Shown here: in pieces, positions 1-6,096 of the stretch
How positions within the stretch are numbered: position 1 is the stretch's first letter
Layout of the letters: each line of letters starts with the position of its first letter
Source: Bryobacterales bacterium
Lineage (GTDB): Bacteria; Acidobacteriota; Terriglobia; Bryobacterales; Bryobacteraceae
Direction: 5' to 3'
NCBI GenBank assembly: GCA_025456495.1
Contig: JALOKO010000156.1
Location: 1-7,865 of the forward strand
Length of the DNA stretch: 7,865 bases
Program-made: the position numbers and the translations under genes
Notes under the pieces: generated by a model
Told to the model about the DNA's origin: nothing
Database searches by the model: none
What the model saw: the letters and a program-made list of their open reading frames with translations, nothing else

Positions 1-870
1 CGCAAATCCCACATACAGCACCGTGCACACCACCAGCGATCCAATAATCCCAATCGGCATGTCTCGCTGTGGATTCTTCGCCTCCTGCGCCGCGGTTGAG
101 ACTGCATCGAATCCGATGTATGCGAAGAAGATGATTCCAGCTGCTCGCAACACACCGGTAAAGCCGAAGCGTCCGAACTCTCCCGTATTCTCTGGAATGA
201 AGGGTTCATAATGCACCGGGTTGATGTACGCAATACCGGCGCCGATAAACGCAATCACCACCGCCACCTTGATCACCACAACCACGGCGTTCACCCTGGC
301 GGATTCCTGAATACCCGTCACCAGCAGCCAGGAAATGACGGCCACGATGAACGCAGCGGGCAGATTTACGATTCCATGTACCAACTCACCACTTGGCAGG
401 CGCACGGGCTGCCAGGGAGAGGCAACCAGGTCCGCTGGTAAGTTGATGTTGAAGTCATGAAGGAAGCTCACCACGTAGGCTGACCACGAAATGGAAACGG
501 TTGCCGCACCAACCGCGTATTCCAGAACCAGATCCCAACCGATAATCCATGCGATAAATTCACCCATGGTGGCATAGGCATAGGTATAGGCGCTGCCCGC
601 CACCGGAATCATGGTGGCAAACTCGCTATAGCACAATCCCGCGAATGCGCAGCCTATCGCCGCCAATACAAACGACAAGGTCACAGCCGGTCCAGCATAA
701 TTCGCCGCGGCGAGTCCAGTGAGTGAAAACAACCCCGCACCGATAATCGCCCCAATCCCCAGCGCCACCAGGTTGGTCGCGCTCAACGTGCGCTTCAAAC
801 TACTCTCTGATTCCTCAGCCTGTTCCTTCAGGTCAGCCAGCGACTTCCTCGCGAACAACGTGCTTGCCAT
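1..870 (-). CDS. APC-superfamily amino acid permease, N-terminal part (3' end beyond window)
   Basis: Inner-membrane secondary transporter, probably a cation-coupled importer of amino acids. I translated this frame by hand: it is open from an ATG at 870 through base 1, giving 290 residues of a family usually about 450-550 long. Seen: a charged cytoplasmic N-terminus (1-30), then the TM1 signature GIGAIIGAGLF (38-48) with the unwound glycine-rich substrate loop. The conserved block YSEFATMIPVAGSAYTY (81-97) follows, then IGWDLVLEY (110-118). TM6 carries FFAYIGFDAVST (248-259) followed by EAKNPQRDMPIGI (263-275). These are classic marks of the cationic amino acid transporter (CAT/YfnA-like) branch. 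The start is supported by a GGGAG ribosome site five bases before the ATG. The substrate cannot be read from sequence. The HutI-like gene lies 199 bp upstream on the same strand, so cotranscription is possible but unproven. Confidence 0.93.
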   Translation of the reverse strand, partial: MASTLFARKSLADLKEQAEESESSLKRTLSATNLVALGIGAIIGAGLFSLTGLAAANYAGPAVTLSFVLAAIGCAFAGLCYSEFATMIPVAGSAYTYAYATMGEFIAWIIGWDLVLEYAVGAATVSISWSAYVVSFLHDFNINLPADLVASPWQPVRLPSGELVHGIVNLPAAFIVAVISWLLVTGIQESARVNAVVVVIKVAVVIAFIGAGIAYINPVHYEPFIPENTGEFGRFGFTGVLRAAGIIFFAYIGFDAVSTAAQEAKNPQRDMPIGIIGSLVVCTVLYVGFA

Positions 871-928
871 GCTTCTCCCGTTTCCAAGGTGAATTGTGGA
901 ACTCCCGGCGTCTCTCCGCCAGCGGTGA

Positions 929-1010
929 GGGCATCCGGGCAACGTGGCCTATCGGAAGCGCACCATGCGAAGGATGCCGCGCGGTATTGCCCCGGGCATC
1001 CTATCGAAAG
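929..1010. repeat. Paired short repeats upstream of the permease gene
   Basis: GGGCATCC occurs at 929-936 and at 994-1001. CCTATCGGAAG at 948-958 and CCTATCGAAAG at 1000-1010 are an 11-base repeat with one mismatch, 52 bp apart. AGGATGCC at 971-978 is an exact inverted match to GGCATCCT at 995-1002 (8-bp stem, 16-nt loop), and its core can also pair with the 929-936 copy. The block lies in the leader of the permease (minus strand). It could be an operator, an RNA structure with two alternative pairings, or chance. No clear sigma70 promoter was found in this gap. Confidence 0.3.
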
Positions 1011-1047
1011 AAAAGAAGATAACACACCCCATGCGGAAACAGACACA

Positions 1048-1066
1048 CACCCGCTGGCCCCGGGTG
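1048..1066 (-). terminator. Possible terminator after the HutI-like gene
   Basis: A perfect 6-bp stem (CACCCG / CGGGTG, 7-nt loop) begins 3 nt after the stop codon of the minus-strand HutI-like gene. In the direction of transcription it is followed by a GT-rich run (TGTGTCTGTTT) instead of a clean U-tract. If functional it would separate this gene from the permease. The weak T-tract keeps confidence low. Confidence 0.35.
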
Positions 1067-1069
1067 CGC

Positions 1070-2290
1070 CTACCCCATCCATTCGTCCTTCACCAACTGC
1101 CCCCGCCGGTACACCGCCACCACCCGCGGAGCCCCTATCTGCAGTCCCAGTTCCCGATAATCCTCGCAATCCACCAGCAGCAGATTCGCTTCCTTCCCGG
1201 TCTCTAAACTCCCCATCCGATCCCCCACGCCCAGCGCATGCGCGGTATTGGCAATCTGTAGCTGCAGCAGTTGCGCGGCGCCCAAGCCCGTCCGTTGCCG
1301 CAGCAGGGCCAGCAACCCCAGCGGGCTCAGCACTCCCGGACCGTCTCGTCGGTAGCCCGTCGCCAACGCCAGCGCCAGCCCCTGCTCCAGCGCACGCGGG
1401 ACGCGTTCCACCCAAGCCTCCCCATCCAGTGCGGCGCACCCCGCGTAGGCCAACCACGGAAACCCCCACTGCGCCAGTTGTGCCGCGGAGGCATCGTCGG
1501 GAAGCACGCCCTCCGCCTGGAAGCGGATCACCAGACTGAGGTCCAACAGCTCCCGCACGGTCCATTCCCCCACCCCGCTCACCACGCAGGGCGCGCTCTG
1601 CGCGGCTGACCGCAGCAAAGGCAGCCGCTTGTCCGCCTCCATGGCGCGAAGCACATCGCCGGAAAGATCCATCGCCAGCAATGGAGCTAGCTCGCGCAGG
1701 TGCTCGCGGGTTGGCGCCGGCAGCAGATGGCGTAAGCCCAGGTTCGGTGGGGGGTGAGCGTGCATGGTGGCCGCGTCCGGGCGTAGCCCCACCTGGAAGC
1801 AGCCCGGCGGAAGGTCAGCGCGCAGCAATTGCCGTAGCACCCGCCCCCGTTCTCCAGCTTCCGACGGCAGCCAGACACGCGCTCGGACAAAGGTGCTACC
1901 GGCCAGCGCCAGCCCCTGCACGTCCTTCGTCAACCGACGACTCAGCCATCCCCCACCTGCGGCATCCTGCCCATCCCCGGGAGCATTCAGGTCTCCCACC
2001 GCATCCACGAATCCCGGGATCACCACCAGGTTTCGCGCGTCCACCCATGTTGGCGATGTTGTCCCGCGAAGGTTCTCCAGCCGCCGCGTCGCTCCAATCT
2101 GTGCGATGCGACCGTTCTCAATCAGCAAAGACGCATCGCGCAGAACAGCGGGGTTGTCCAGTTCGTTGCCCACTCGCATGCGCGCCGGACCCTGCAGGGT
2201 GAGCACCTGTCGCGCGCCGCGGATCAAGACCCGCGGTTCCGTACTGCGCCGAAGTAGTGACTCCGTTGCTGGATACCCTGCCGTGAGCAT
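1070..2290 (-). CDS. Imidazolonepropionase-like amidohydrolase-fold protein, apparently lacking metal ligands
   Basis: A 406-residue protein, the usual size of HutI, the histidine-degradation enzyme that opens imidazolone-5-propionate. Seen: an N-terminal beta-sandwich start (VLIRGARQVL 21-30; SLLIENGRIAQIG 54-66) and the segment VVIPGFVDAVGD (89-100). A C-terminal block, NTAHALGVGDRMGSLETGK (348-366) then VDCEDYREL (373-381), closely resembles the HutI end. In metal-dependent members PGFVD is followed by a His-x-His pair; here it is followed by AVGD. The usual LATDFNPG motif reads LATGYRRDGPG (309-319), so Gly312 sits where the catalytic aspartate is expected. The reading frame is intact, which argues for a maintained non-catalytic or altered role over a decaying gene. 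Start ATG at 2290: a GGAGAGG lies about 12 bases upstream, rather far, so the first ~18 residues are uncertain. Function unknown. Confidence 0.75.
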   Translation of the reverse strand: MLTAGYPATESLLRRSTEPRVLIRGARQVLTLQGPARMRVGNELDNPAVLRDASLLIENGRIAQIGATRRLENLRGTTSPTWVDARNLVVIPGFVDAVGDLNAPGDGQDAAGGGWLSRRLTKDVQGLALAGSTFVRARVWLPSEAGERGRVLRQLLRADLPPGCFQVGLRPDAATMHAHPPPNLGLRHLLPAPTREHLRELAPLLAMDLSGDVLRAMEADKRLPLLRSAAQSAPCVVSGVGEWTVRELLDLSLVIRFQAEGVLPDDASAAQLAQWGFPWLAYAGCAALDGEAWVERVPRALEQGLALALATGYRRDGPGVLSPLGLLALLRQRTGLGAAQLLQLQIANTAHALGVGDRMGSLETGKEANLLLVDCEDYRELGLQIGAPRVVAVYRRGQLVKDEWMG

Positions 2291-2393
2291 GACATGTTCC
2301 GGCCCTCTCCTCAGGATCCCGAGCCGGATACCTCAACCTTATGCGAAGTCGAACCTCATGGAAACATAAATTGTTGGGTTTGTTCATAGTTAG

Positions 2394-2428
2394 CCCCCGT
2401 TTGGGGGGAATTGGCATCCCCCGTTTGG
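2394..2428. repeat. Direct repeat with G/C-run hairpins between divergent genes
   Basis: CCCCCGTTTGG occurs at 2394-2404 and again at 2418-2428, a 24-bp period. The intervening run GGGGGG (2403-2408) can pair with the C5 run on either side: C5-GTTT-G5, or G5-loop-C5 with a larger loop. The two hairpins exclude each other. It lies between the HutI-like gene (minus) and the pseudouridine synthase gene (plus), where promoters for both must be. I could not identify a convincing promoter for either gene here. It may be a regulatory site or a small repeat. Confidence 0.3.
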
Positions 2429-2477
2429 TGATGTTTCAGGGTCCGGCTGCGGCGGTGATGCGTGTCCCGCGCGGACG

Positions 2478-3986
2478 GTGACAGCCCCATCTCCACACCG
2501 CATCTCCGCCATGGGGCTCGGCCAGGGAGGGGAAACCCGCGCGCCCTCGGAATCGCGCGACAATAGAAGCTTGAACTCCCCACGCAATCCTCGTAAAGGC
2601 GCGCGACCCCGTAAGTTCGCCTCGCCATCTTCGCGTCCCCCGTCCGCAGGCTCCCCCCCGCAAGCATCCCGGCCCACCGGTTCCCGTCGCGCCAAACCGG
2701 ACGGTTCTCCAGCAGGTTCACCGCGAGGCAGCGGTCCGGCGCCTCGTTCCGCGCGTCCCTACGCCAAGCGCGACGACAACCGGCCCCCGCGCCTCGACGA
2801 TGACCGTCCCCCCGCGCGTCCCTACGCCAAGCGCGACGACAACCGCCCCCCGCGCCGTGACGACGACCGTCCCCCCTCGCGCCCCTACGCCAAGCGCGAT
2901 GACAACCGTCCCCCGCGCCGCGACGACGACCGTCCCCCCGCGCGTCCCTACGCCAAGCGCGATGACAACCGTCCCCCGCGCCGCGACGATGACCGTCCCC
3001 CCGCGCGCCCCTACGCCAAGCGCGATGACAACCGCCCCCCGCGCCGTGACGACGACCGGCCACCGCGGACGGGCAGTCGGCCAGCCGCCGCCCCAGCCAG
3101 AAAGCAGGCCGCCCGCCCGCCTGCCCAAGCCCCGGCGGACGCCCTCCGCAAGACGCTCGACCGCGTCCTCTCACGGGCCGGTGTCGGCAGCCGCACCGTT
3201 GCGGCGAACTGGATTCGCGAAGGCCGCGTCCGCGTCAATGGCCGTATCGAACGCAATCCCGAAGCCTGGGTCCACCCCACCGAAGATCGCATGCTGCTGG
3301 ACGGCCGCCTTCTCCGTCCGGAGGATCGCGTCTACATGCTGCTCTACAAGCCCAAAGGGTATCTGTGTACCCGCCAGGACCCCCAAGGCAGACCCACCAT
3401 CTATGAGCTGCTTGCTGGCGTCAAGTCCTGGGTCTTCAACGTTGGCCGACTGGACCTTGACACCAGTGGCCTGTTGATCCTCACCAACGACACTGAGCTT
3501 GGCGAATTACTCACCAATCCTGTCTACAAAGTCATCAAGACCTACCTGGTGAAGGCCAATACGTTGCTGACGGACGAGCAACTGCAGCGTCTTCGCGATG
3601 GTGTGGAACTGGCGGACGGCCCCACGTTGCCCGCCGTCGTGCGCCGCGTTCGCGATAGCGGCAAGTACACCCATCTGGAAATCCAGATCCATGAGGGCCG
3701 CAACCGCCAGGTGCGTCGCATGGTGGAAGCCATCGGCGCCAAAGTGCTGAAGCTGGTACGCACCGCCATTGGTCCCATTGAGATCGCGGGACTGGAGATC
3801 GGCAAGCATCGCCCCTTGGCCAATGAGCAGGTACAGGCCCTGAAGGCGCTCGCCATGGAAGGTTCCGGTAAGCCCTCGATCGGCAAGAAGCAACGGCGCA
3901 ATTGGAGTCACACCGAAGCCGACGCTGCCTGGGATGAGGACCGCCCGGATTCCTCCGTGGAACCAGGCGAGGGGCCAGAGGAGTAG
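2478..3986 (+). CDS. RsuA/RluB-family rRNA pseudouridine synthase with repeat-rich N-terminal extension
   Basis: Converts a specific uridine in ribosomal RNA to pseudouridine; RluB (23S) is the closest type, RsuA (16S) the alternative. Seen: residues 1-91, Pro/Arg/Ser-rich and probably disordered; 92-196, five 21-residue repeats; 197-222, a basic Ala/Pro linker. An S4 RNA-binding domain follows at about 226-270 (LDRVLSRAGVGSRT; VRVNGR). The catalytic domain runs from about 285 to 447, with YKPKGYLCTRQD (290-301), GRLDLDTSGLLILTND (323-338, catalytic Asp326), and HEGRNRQVRRM (405-415). After that comes an acidic tail. The core is about 280 residues, as expected; the extension nearly doubles it. 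The start is uncertain: 2478 is GTG, with ATG at 2511 and TTG at 2571 in frame, none with a good ribosome site. A rare AGA codon just before 2571 hints that the true start may be later. The 3' end overlaps the ligase gene. Confidence 0.92.
   Translation: MTAPSPHRISAMGLGQGGETRAPSESRDNRSLNSPRNPRKGARPRKFASPSSRPPSAGSPPQASRPTGSRRAKPDGSPAGSPRGSGPAPRSARPYAKRDDNRPPRLDDDRPPARPYAKRDDNRPPRRDDDRPPSRPYAKRDDNRPPRRDDDRPPARPYAKRDDNRPPRRDDDRPPARPYAKRDDNRPPRRDDDRPPRTGSRPAAAPARKQAARPPAQAPADALRKTLDRVLSRAGVGSRTVAANWIREGRVRVNGRIERNPEAWVHPTEDRMLLDGRLLRPEDRVYMLLYKPKGYLCTRQDPQGRPTIYELLAGVKSWVFNVGRLDLDTSGLLILTNDTELGELLTNPVYKVIKTYLVKANTLLTDEQLQRLRDGVELADGPTLPAVVRRVRDSGKYTHLEIQIHEGRNRQVRRMVEAIGAKVLKLVRTAIGPIEIAGLEIGKHRPLANEQVQALKALAMEGSGKPSIGKKQRRNWSHTEADAAWDEDRPDSSVEPGEGPEE
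2751..3065 (+). repeat. Five 63-bp in-frame tandem repeats inside the pseudouridine synthase gene
   Basis: Units start at 2751, 2814, 2877, 2940 and 3003. Each encodes 21 residues beginning ARPYAKRDDN and continuing RPPRRDDDRPP. Almost all differences between units are at third codon positions (for example GAC/GAT, CGG/CGC/CGT). The only amino acid changes are Leu for Arg in unit 1 and Ser for Ala in unit 3. This pattern indicates that the unit expanded by duplication and that the peptide, rich in alternating Arg and Asp with Pro-Pro, has been kept by selection. Confidence 0.95.
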
Positions 3987-5185
3987 CCTGCCGCCACAAT
4001 CACCAGGAACATGGTGAGGATTTCGCTGTCACCCAGGTTGTACTCAAACAGCCCGCCCACCATGACAGCCACCACCGCACTGAACACGCTCAGGTGCAGC
4101 GCCCGCGACAGGCTTCGTGGTCGCTGTGCCTGGGCCAGCGCTTGCCACTGGTCCCACAGCAGGCGTCCGAAGATCCACAGGAGAAACAGCACCGCCGGCA
4201 TGCCGCGTTCCGCGCCGTAGTGTACATAGATATTGTGTAAATGTCCGTAATAGCCCTCGGGGAAGGGGCGGCGGATCCATGACGGCGCGTACTCCTCCAC
4301 GTGACTCCCTACCCGCTCCGGCCCCAGCCCCAGCAGTGGATGCGCCTGCATCATGGCCACCCCCGTGGCGAAGGTCACCACCCGGTGCTGGTTGGAATCG
4401 GTCTCCCCACGTGGCTTGAAGATCGAGAGGAAGCGGTCCTGCACGGAGGCCGGCCCGAAGGCCAGCAGCAATACGAAGGCCACCGGCGCGGCCAACGCCA
4501 TCCATCGCCGGAAACTCCACAGAAGGGGCAGGGAAGCAATGGCCGTCGCAATCCAGATTCCCCGCGTATATCCCAGCACAACACCGCTCAACAGCAATCC
4601 CAGTGCGGCCACGACGCCCGCCAGATGCCACCGTCGTAAGCGCGGGCCTACCAGTGCATAGGCCAGCAACAGCAGGGTCACCAGCATCGCCTGTCCGCTG
4701 AAGGTCATCCAGTGGCTCATGAAGCCGGTGATCCGCTGCCCCACATAGGCCTCATAGAAGGCCTGTCCAGTCTCGCGTGCCTCCATGTATTTCCAGCCAA
4801 ACTGCCCCAAGGCAAGCAGCGCGCTGGCGCATGCCACCAGCACCCATCCGGCGAACACACAAAGGTAGTCCCTCACTGCGGGCAGGGCCGCCAGCGCCAC
4901 GGGCAGCACCAGGAACACGTACAGCTTCTTCACTTGGGGAAGCCCCACCAACGGCTCTGGCGACGCCGCTAGCGACACCAGCATCCAGCCCAGAAAGCAT
5001 CCCAGCGGCAGATAGACATCCACCCAACGCCAGCGCGTCCCCGCCGCCAGCAAGCACAATAGTGCGAGCCCCAGGAATATCTGGCTGACGGGAATCGACA
5101 CCAGAATACTCACCGCGGACGCCATCGTGGCATACCTCGCGGTCTTCCGCCACGCGTCCTGTTTGCGCATCTCGGCTTCCGACAT
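3908..5185 (-). CDS. O-antigen ligase / polymerase family membrane protein (Wzy_C type)
   Basis: Integral membrane protein expected to join or polymerise undecaprenyl-linked glycans at the periplasmic face (WaaL-like ligase or related). 425 residues, normal for the family, with about ten or more hydrophobic segments (for example 24-48, 57-73, 88-103, 108-127, 162-179, 188-204, 230-244, 330-342, 364-380, 388-400). Family marks: GYTRGIW (205-211, conserved Arg208) and the long periplasmic loop holding LLGLGPERVGSH (284-295). HLHNIYVHYGAERGMP (315-330) carries the His317-Asn318 pair typical of ligases, and FEYNLGDSE (380-388) follows. The C-terminus (402-425) is a Ser/Gly/Glu tail encoded within the overlap with the pseudouridine synthase gene. 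Start ATG at 5185 has AAGGG directly adjacent; an ATG at 5170 is an alternative with better spacing but still imperfect. No glycosyltransferase neighbours are present, so the acceptor (LPS, exopolysaccharide or glycoprotein) is unknown. Confidence 0.88.
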   Translation of the reverse strand: MSEAEMRKQDAWRKTARYATMASAVSILVSIPVSQIFLGLALLCLLAAGTRWRWVDVYLPLGCFLGWMLVSLAASPEPLVGLPQVKKLYVFLVLPVALAALPAVRDYLCVFAGWVLVACASALLALGQFGWKYMEARETGQAFYEAYVGQRITGFMSHWMTFSGQAMLVTLLLLAYALVGPRLRRWHLAGVVAALGLLLSGVVLGYTRGIWIATAIASLPLLWSFRRWMALAAPVAFVLLLAFGPASVQDRFLSIFKPRGETDSNQHRVVTFATGVAMMQAHPLLGLGPERVGSHVEEYAPSWIRRPFPEGYYGHLHNIYVHYGAERGMPAVLFLLWIFGRLLWDQWQALAQAQRPRSLSRALHLSVFSAVVAVMVGGLFEYNLGDSEILTMFLVIVAAGYSSGPSPGSTEESGRSSSQAASASV

Positions 5186-5203
5186 CCCTTGTAACCCGGA
5201 TTC

Positions 5204-5233
5204 AGTATTGCAGCCCTTCGTTGATTCTCACAA
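5204..5233 (-). promoter_or_regulatory. Possible sigma70 promoter for the ligase gene
   Basis: On the minus strand TTGTGA (5233-5228) and AATACT (5209-5204) are 18 bp apart, each matching consensus at four of six positions. A TGC triplet directly before the -10 gives an extended -10 element. Transcription would begin near 5197, giving a leader of about 12 nt before the ATG at 5185. Confidence 0.35.
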
Positions 5234-5267
5234 GCAGCTTGCCATCCCACCCATGCCACAATAGGCC

Positions 5268-5282
5268 GCAGGGACACCCTGC
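5268..5282 (+). promoter_or_regulatory. Perfect hairpin just before the sixA start codon
   Basis: GCAGGG-ACA-CCCTGC forms a perfect 6-bp stem with a 3-nt loop and ends 6 nt before the sixA ATG at 5289. It sequesters the only ribosome-site-like AGGG in the leader. A -10-like CACAAT lies upstream at 5257-5262 without a matching -35. The hairpin could tune translation or be a protein-binding palindrome; this is inference. Confidence 0.35.
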
Positions 5283-5288
5283 GCCATC

Positions 5289-5792
5289 ATGACTCTCTTC
5301 CTGCTTCGTCACGCCATTGCCGAGGACCGCTCCTCCACCGGGTTGGATCGCGATCGGGCCCTCACCCCCGAAGGTATTGAGCGGCTAACCCACGTATTGC
5401 GTATCGCTGCGAGTGCTGGCGTACGGCCTGCCGTCATCCTCTCCAGCCCCTATCTGCGCGCCAACCAGACGGCCCAGCATGCCCATAAGCTGCTGAAGTG
5501 CAAGCAGCCCATCGTCCTCACCGACGCGCTGACGCCGAATGCTTCGCCCCTCTCCGCCTGGGACGAGATCCGCCTCCACGAGCAGGCGCAATCCGTACTC
5601 GCCGTCAGTCACGATCCCCTCATCAGCAGTCTGTTCAGTTACCTGCTCGGAGTCTCGCAGTACGTCCATTCCTTCAAGAAGGCCGGTCTGGCGAAGTTCG
5701 AGTTCATCCGCACGGGCGCCCGCCCCAGTTGCGAGGTGCAGTGGATCCTTACCCCTGCGCTTGCCAATGCGAGCGCCAGCATCCGGGACTAA
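5289..5792 (+). CDS. sixA: Phosphohistidine phosphatase, SixA type
   Basis: Cytoplasmic histidine phosphatase of the phosphoglycerate-mutase-like superfamily; characterised SixA removes phosphate from phosphohistidine in phosphotransfer proteins. 167 residues, close to the family's usual ~160. Seen: LRHA at 6-9 with Arg7 and nucleophile His8 right after the first strand, as in SixA; ALTPEGIERL (24-33); SSPYLRANQTA (52-62) with phosphate-binding Arg58; VSHDPLIS (106-113) with second catalytic His108. The catalytic set is complete. The start ATG at 5289 places the first strand MTLFLLRHA exactly where the family begins, so no upstream extension is needed. The gene is divergent from the ligase across 103 bp. 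No histidine kinase or phosphotransfer protein lies in the window, so the substrate is unknown. Confidence 0.93.
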   Translation: MTLFLLRHAIAEDRSSTGLDRDRALTPEGIERLTHVLRIAASAGVRPAVILSSPYLRANQTAQHAHKLLKCKQPIVLTDALTPNASPLSAWDEIRLHEQAQSVLAVSHDPLISSLFSYLLGVSQYVHSFKKAGLAKFEFIRTGARPSCEVQWILTPALANASASIRD

Positions 5793-5879
5793 CCAGGCAG
5801 CTCAGCCACAAGCGGCGTCACTAATCCCACCTTTCGGTCCATGATGCTTCGCCGGTCAGGCGAGGATGCGAGCCGGTTC

Positions 5880-5906
5880 CGGCTAACCCCGCCTTGGGGT
5901 TGGCCG
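5880..5906. repeat. 11-bp inverted repeat
   Basis: GGCTAACCCC and GGGGTTGGCC flank a 5-nt loop, with one further outer C-G pair and one T-G wobble, giving an 11-bp stem. There is no T-tract on either side, so it does not look like an intrinsic terminator. The neighbouring palindrome at 5871-5884 shares its left arm, so the two folds compete. It may be a REP-like dispersed element; that needs copies elsewhere in the genome. Confidence 0.45.
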
Positions 5907-5914
5907 TACCAATC

Positions 5915-5942
5915 GCCCGGTCCGCGGGCTTTCCCTTTCGTT
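5915..5942 (+). terminator. Possible intrinsic terminator downstream of sixA
   Basis: GCCCG (5915-5919) and CGGGC (5925-5929) form a perfect 5-bp GC stem with a 5-nt loop, followed by TTTCCCTTTCGTT. The T-tract is interrupted by C, and the site is about 120 bp past the sixA stop, so the call is moderate to weak. Confidence 0.4.
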
Positions 5943-5980
5943 CCCCCCGCGGCAGATTGAAGTGGTTGATCACTTCCGAC

Positions 5981-6052
5981 ACATCCGACACATCCGACAC
6001 ATCCGACACATCCGACACATCCGACACATCCGACACATCCGACACATCCGAC
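5981..6052. repeat. 9-bp tandem repeat, eight perfect copies
   Basis: ACATCCGAC is repeated eight times without a mismatch (units at 5981, 5990, 5999, 6008, 6017, 6026, 6035, 6044). A degenerate copy precedes it (TTCCGAC at 5974-5980) and another follows (ACATTCCGG, starting at 6051). The array ends about 8 bp before the -35 element of the serine hydrolase promoter. Perfect identity suggests recent slippage-driven expansion, so copy number is likely to vary between strains. Confidence 0.95.
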
Positions 6053-6060
6053 ATTCCGGC

Positions 6061-6090
6061 TTGGCTCGCGCTGGGTACGCCGGATATACT
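6061..6090 (+). promoter_or_regulatory. Sigma70-like promoter giving a leaderless mRNA
   Basis: TTGGCT (6061-6066) and TATACT (6085-6090) are separated by 18 bp. The start codon of the serine hydrolase lies at 6097, seven bases after the -10, where transcription would be expected to begin. No ribosome binding site is present before that ATG. The mRNA would therefore start at or within a base or two of the start codon. Confidence 0.6.
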
Positions 6091-6096
6091 CAGCCA

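Larger units (their letters stand above)
5793..6096. other. Structured intergenic region between sixA and the serine hydrolase gene
   Basis: About 300 bp without a credible gene. In order it holds a 7-bp inverted repeat with one wobble (5847-5865), a short GC-rich palindrome AGCCGGTTCCGGCT (5871-5884) and an overlapping 11-bp stem (5880-5906). A possible terminator (5915-5942), the 9-bp tandem repeat array (5981-6052) and a promoter (6061-6090) follow. Long reading frames cross the array on both strands only because a 9-bp unit never introduces a stop codon. Confidence 0.7.

Noticed and set aside
23..441. Short plus-strand frames at the left end
   Set aside because: They are antisense to the permease, which shows a full set of family motifs across 1-870.
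889..1539. Plus-strand Pro/Ala-rich open frame opposite the HutI-like gene
   Set aside because: Low-complexity frame produced by high GC on the antisense strand of a gene with recognisable family motifs.
2559..2573. Leaderless TTG start for the pseudouridine synthase after a GACAAT -10-like hexamer
   Set aside because: Position is suggestive, but there is no matching -35 and TTG leaderless starts are rare; kept only as an alternative start.
2751..3065. CRISPR-like array
   Set aside because: The units are contiguous 63-bp coding repeats with no unique spacers.
2356..3174. Minus-strand frame with RRGAGDGCHRAWRR-type repeats
   Set aside because: It is the antisense image of the 63-bp repeats in the pseudouridine synthase; unit differences fit codon third positions of the plus strand, not this frame.
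5981..6052. CRISPR or iteron origin
   Set aside because: 9-bp units without spacers, no replication protein gene nearby and no AT-rich unwinding region.
5962..6096. N-terminal extension of the serine hydrolase reading HIR repeats
   Set aside because: It is a translation of the 9-bp tandem array; a signal peptide begins at 6097 and the promoter lies inside the extension.
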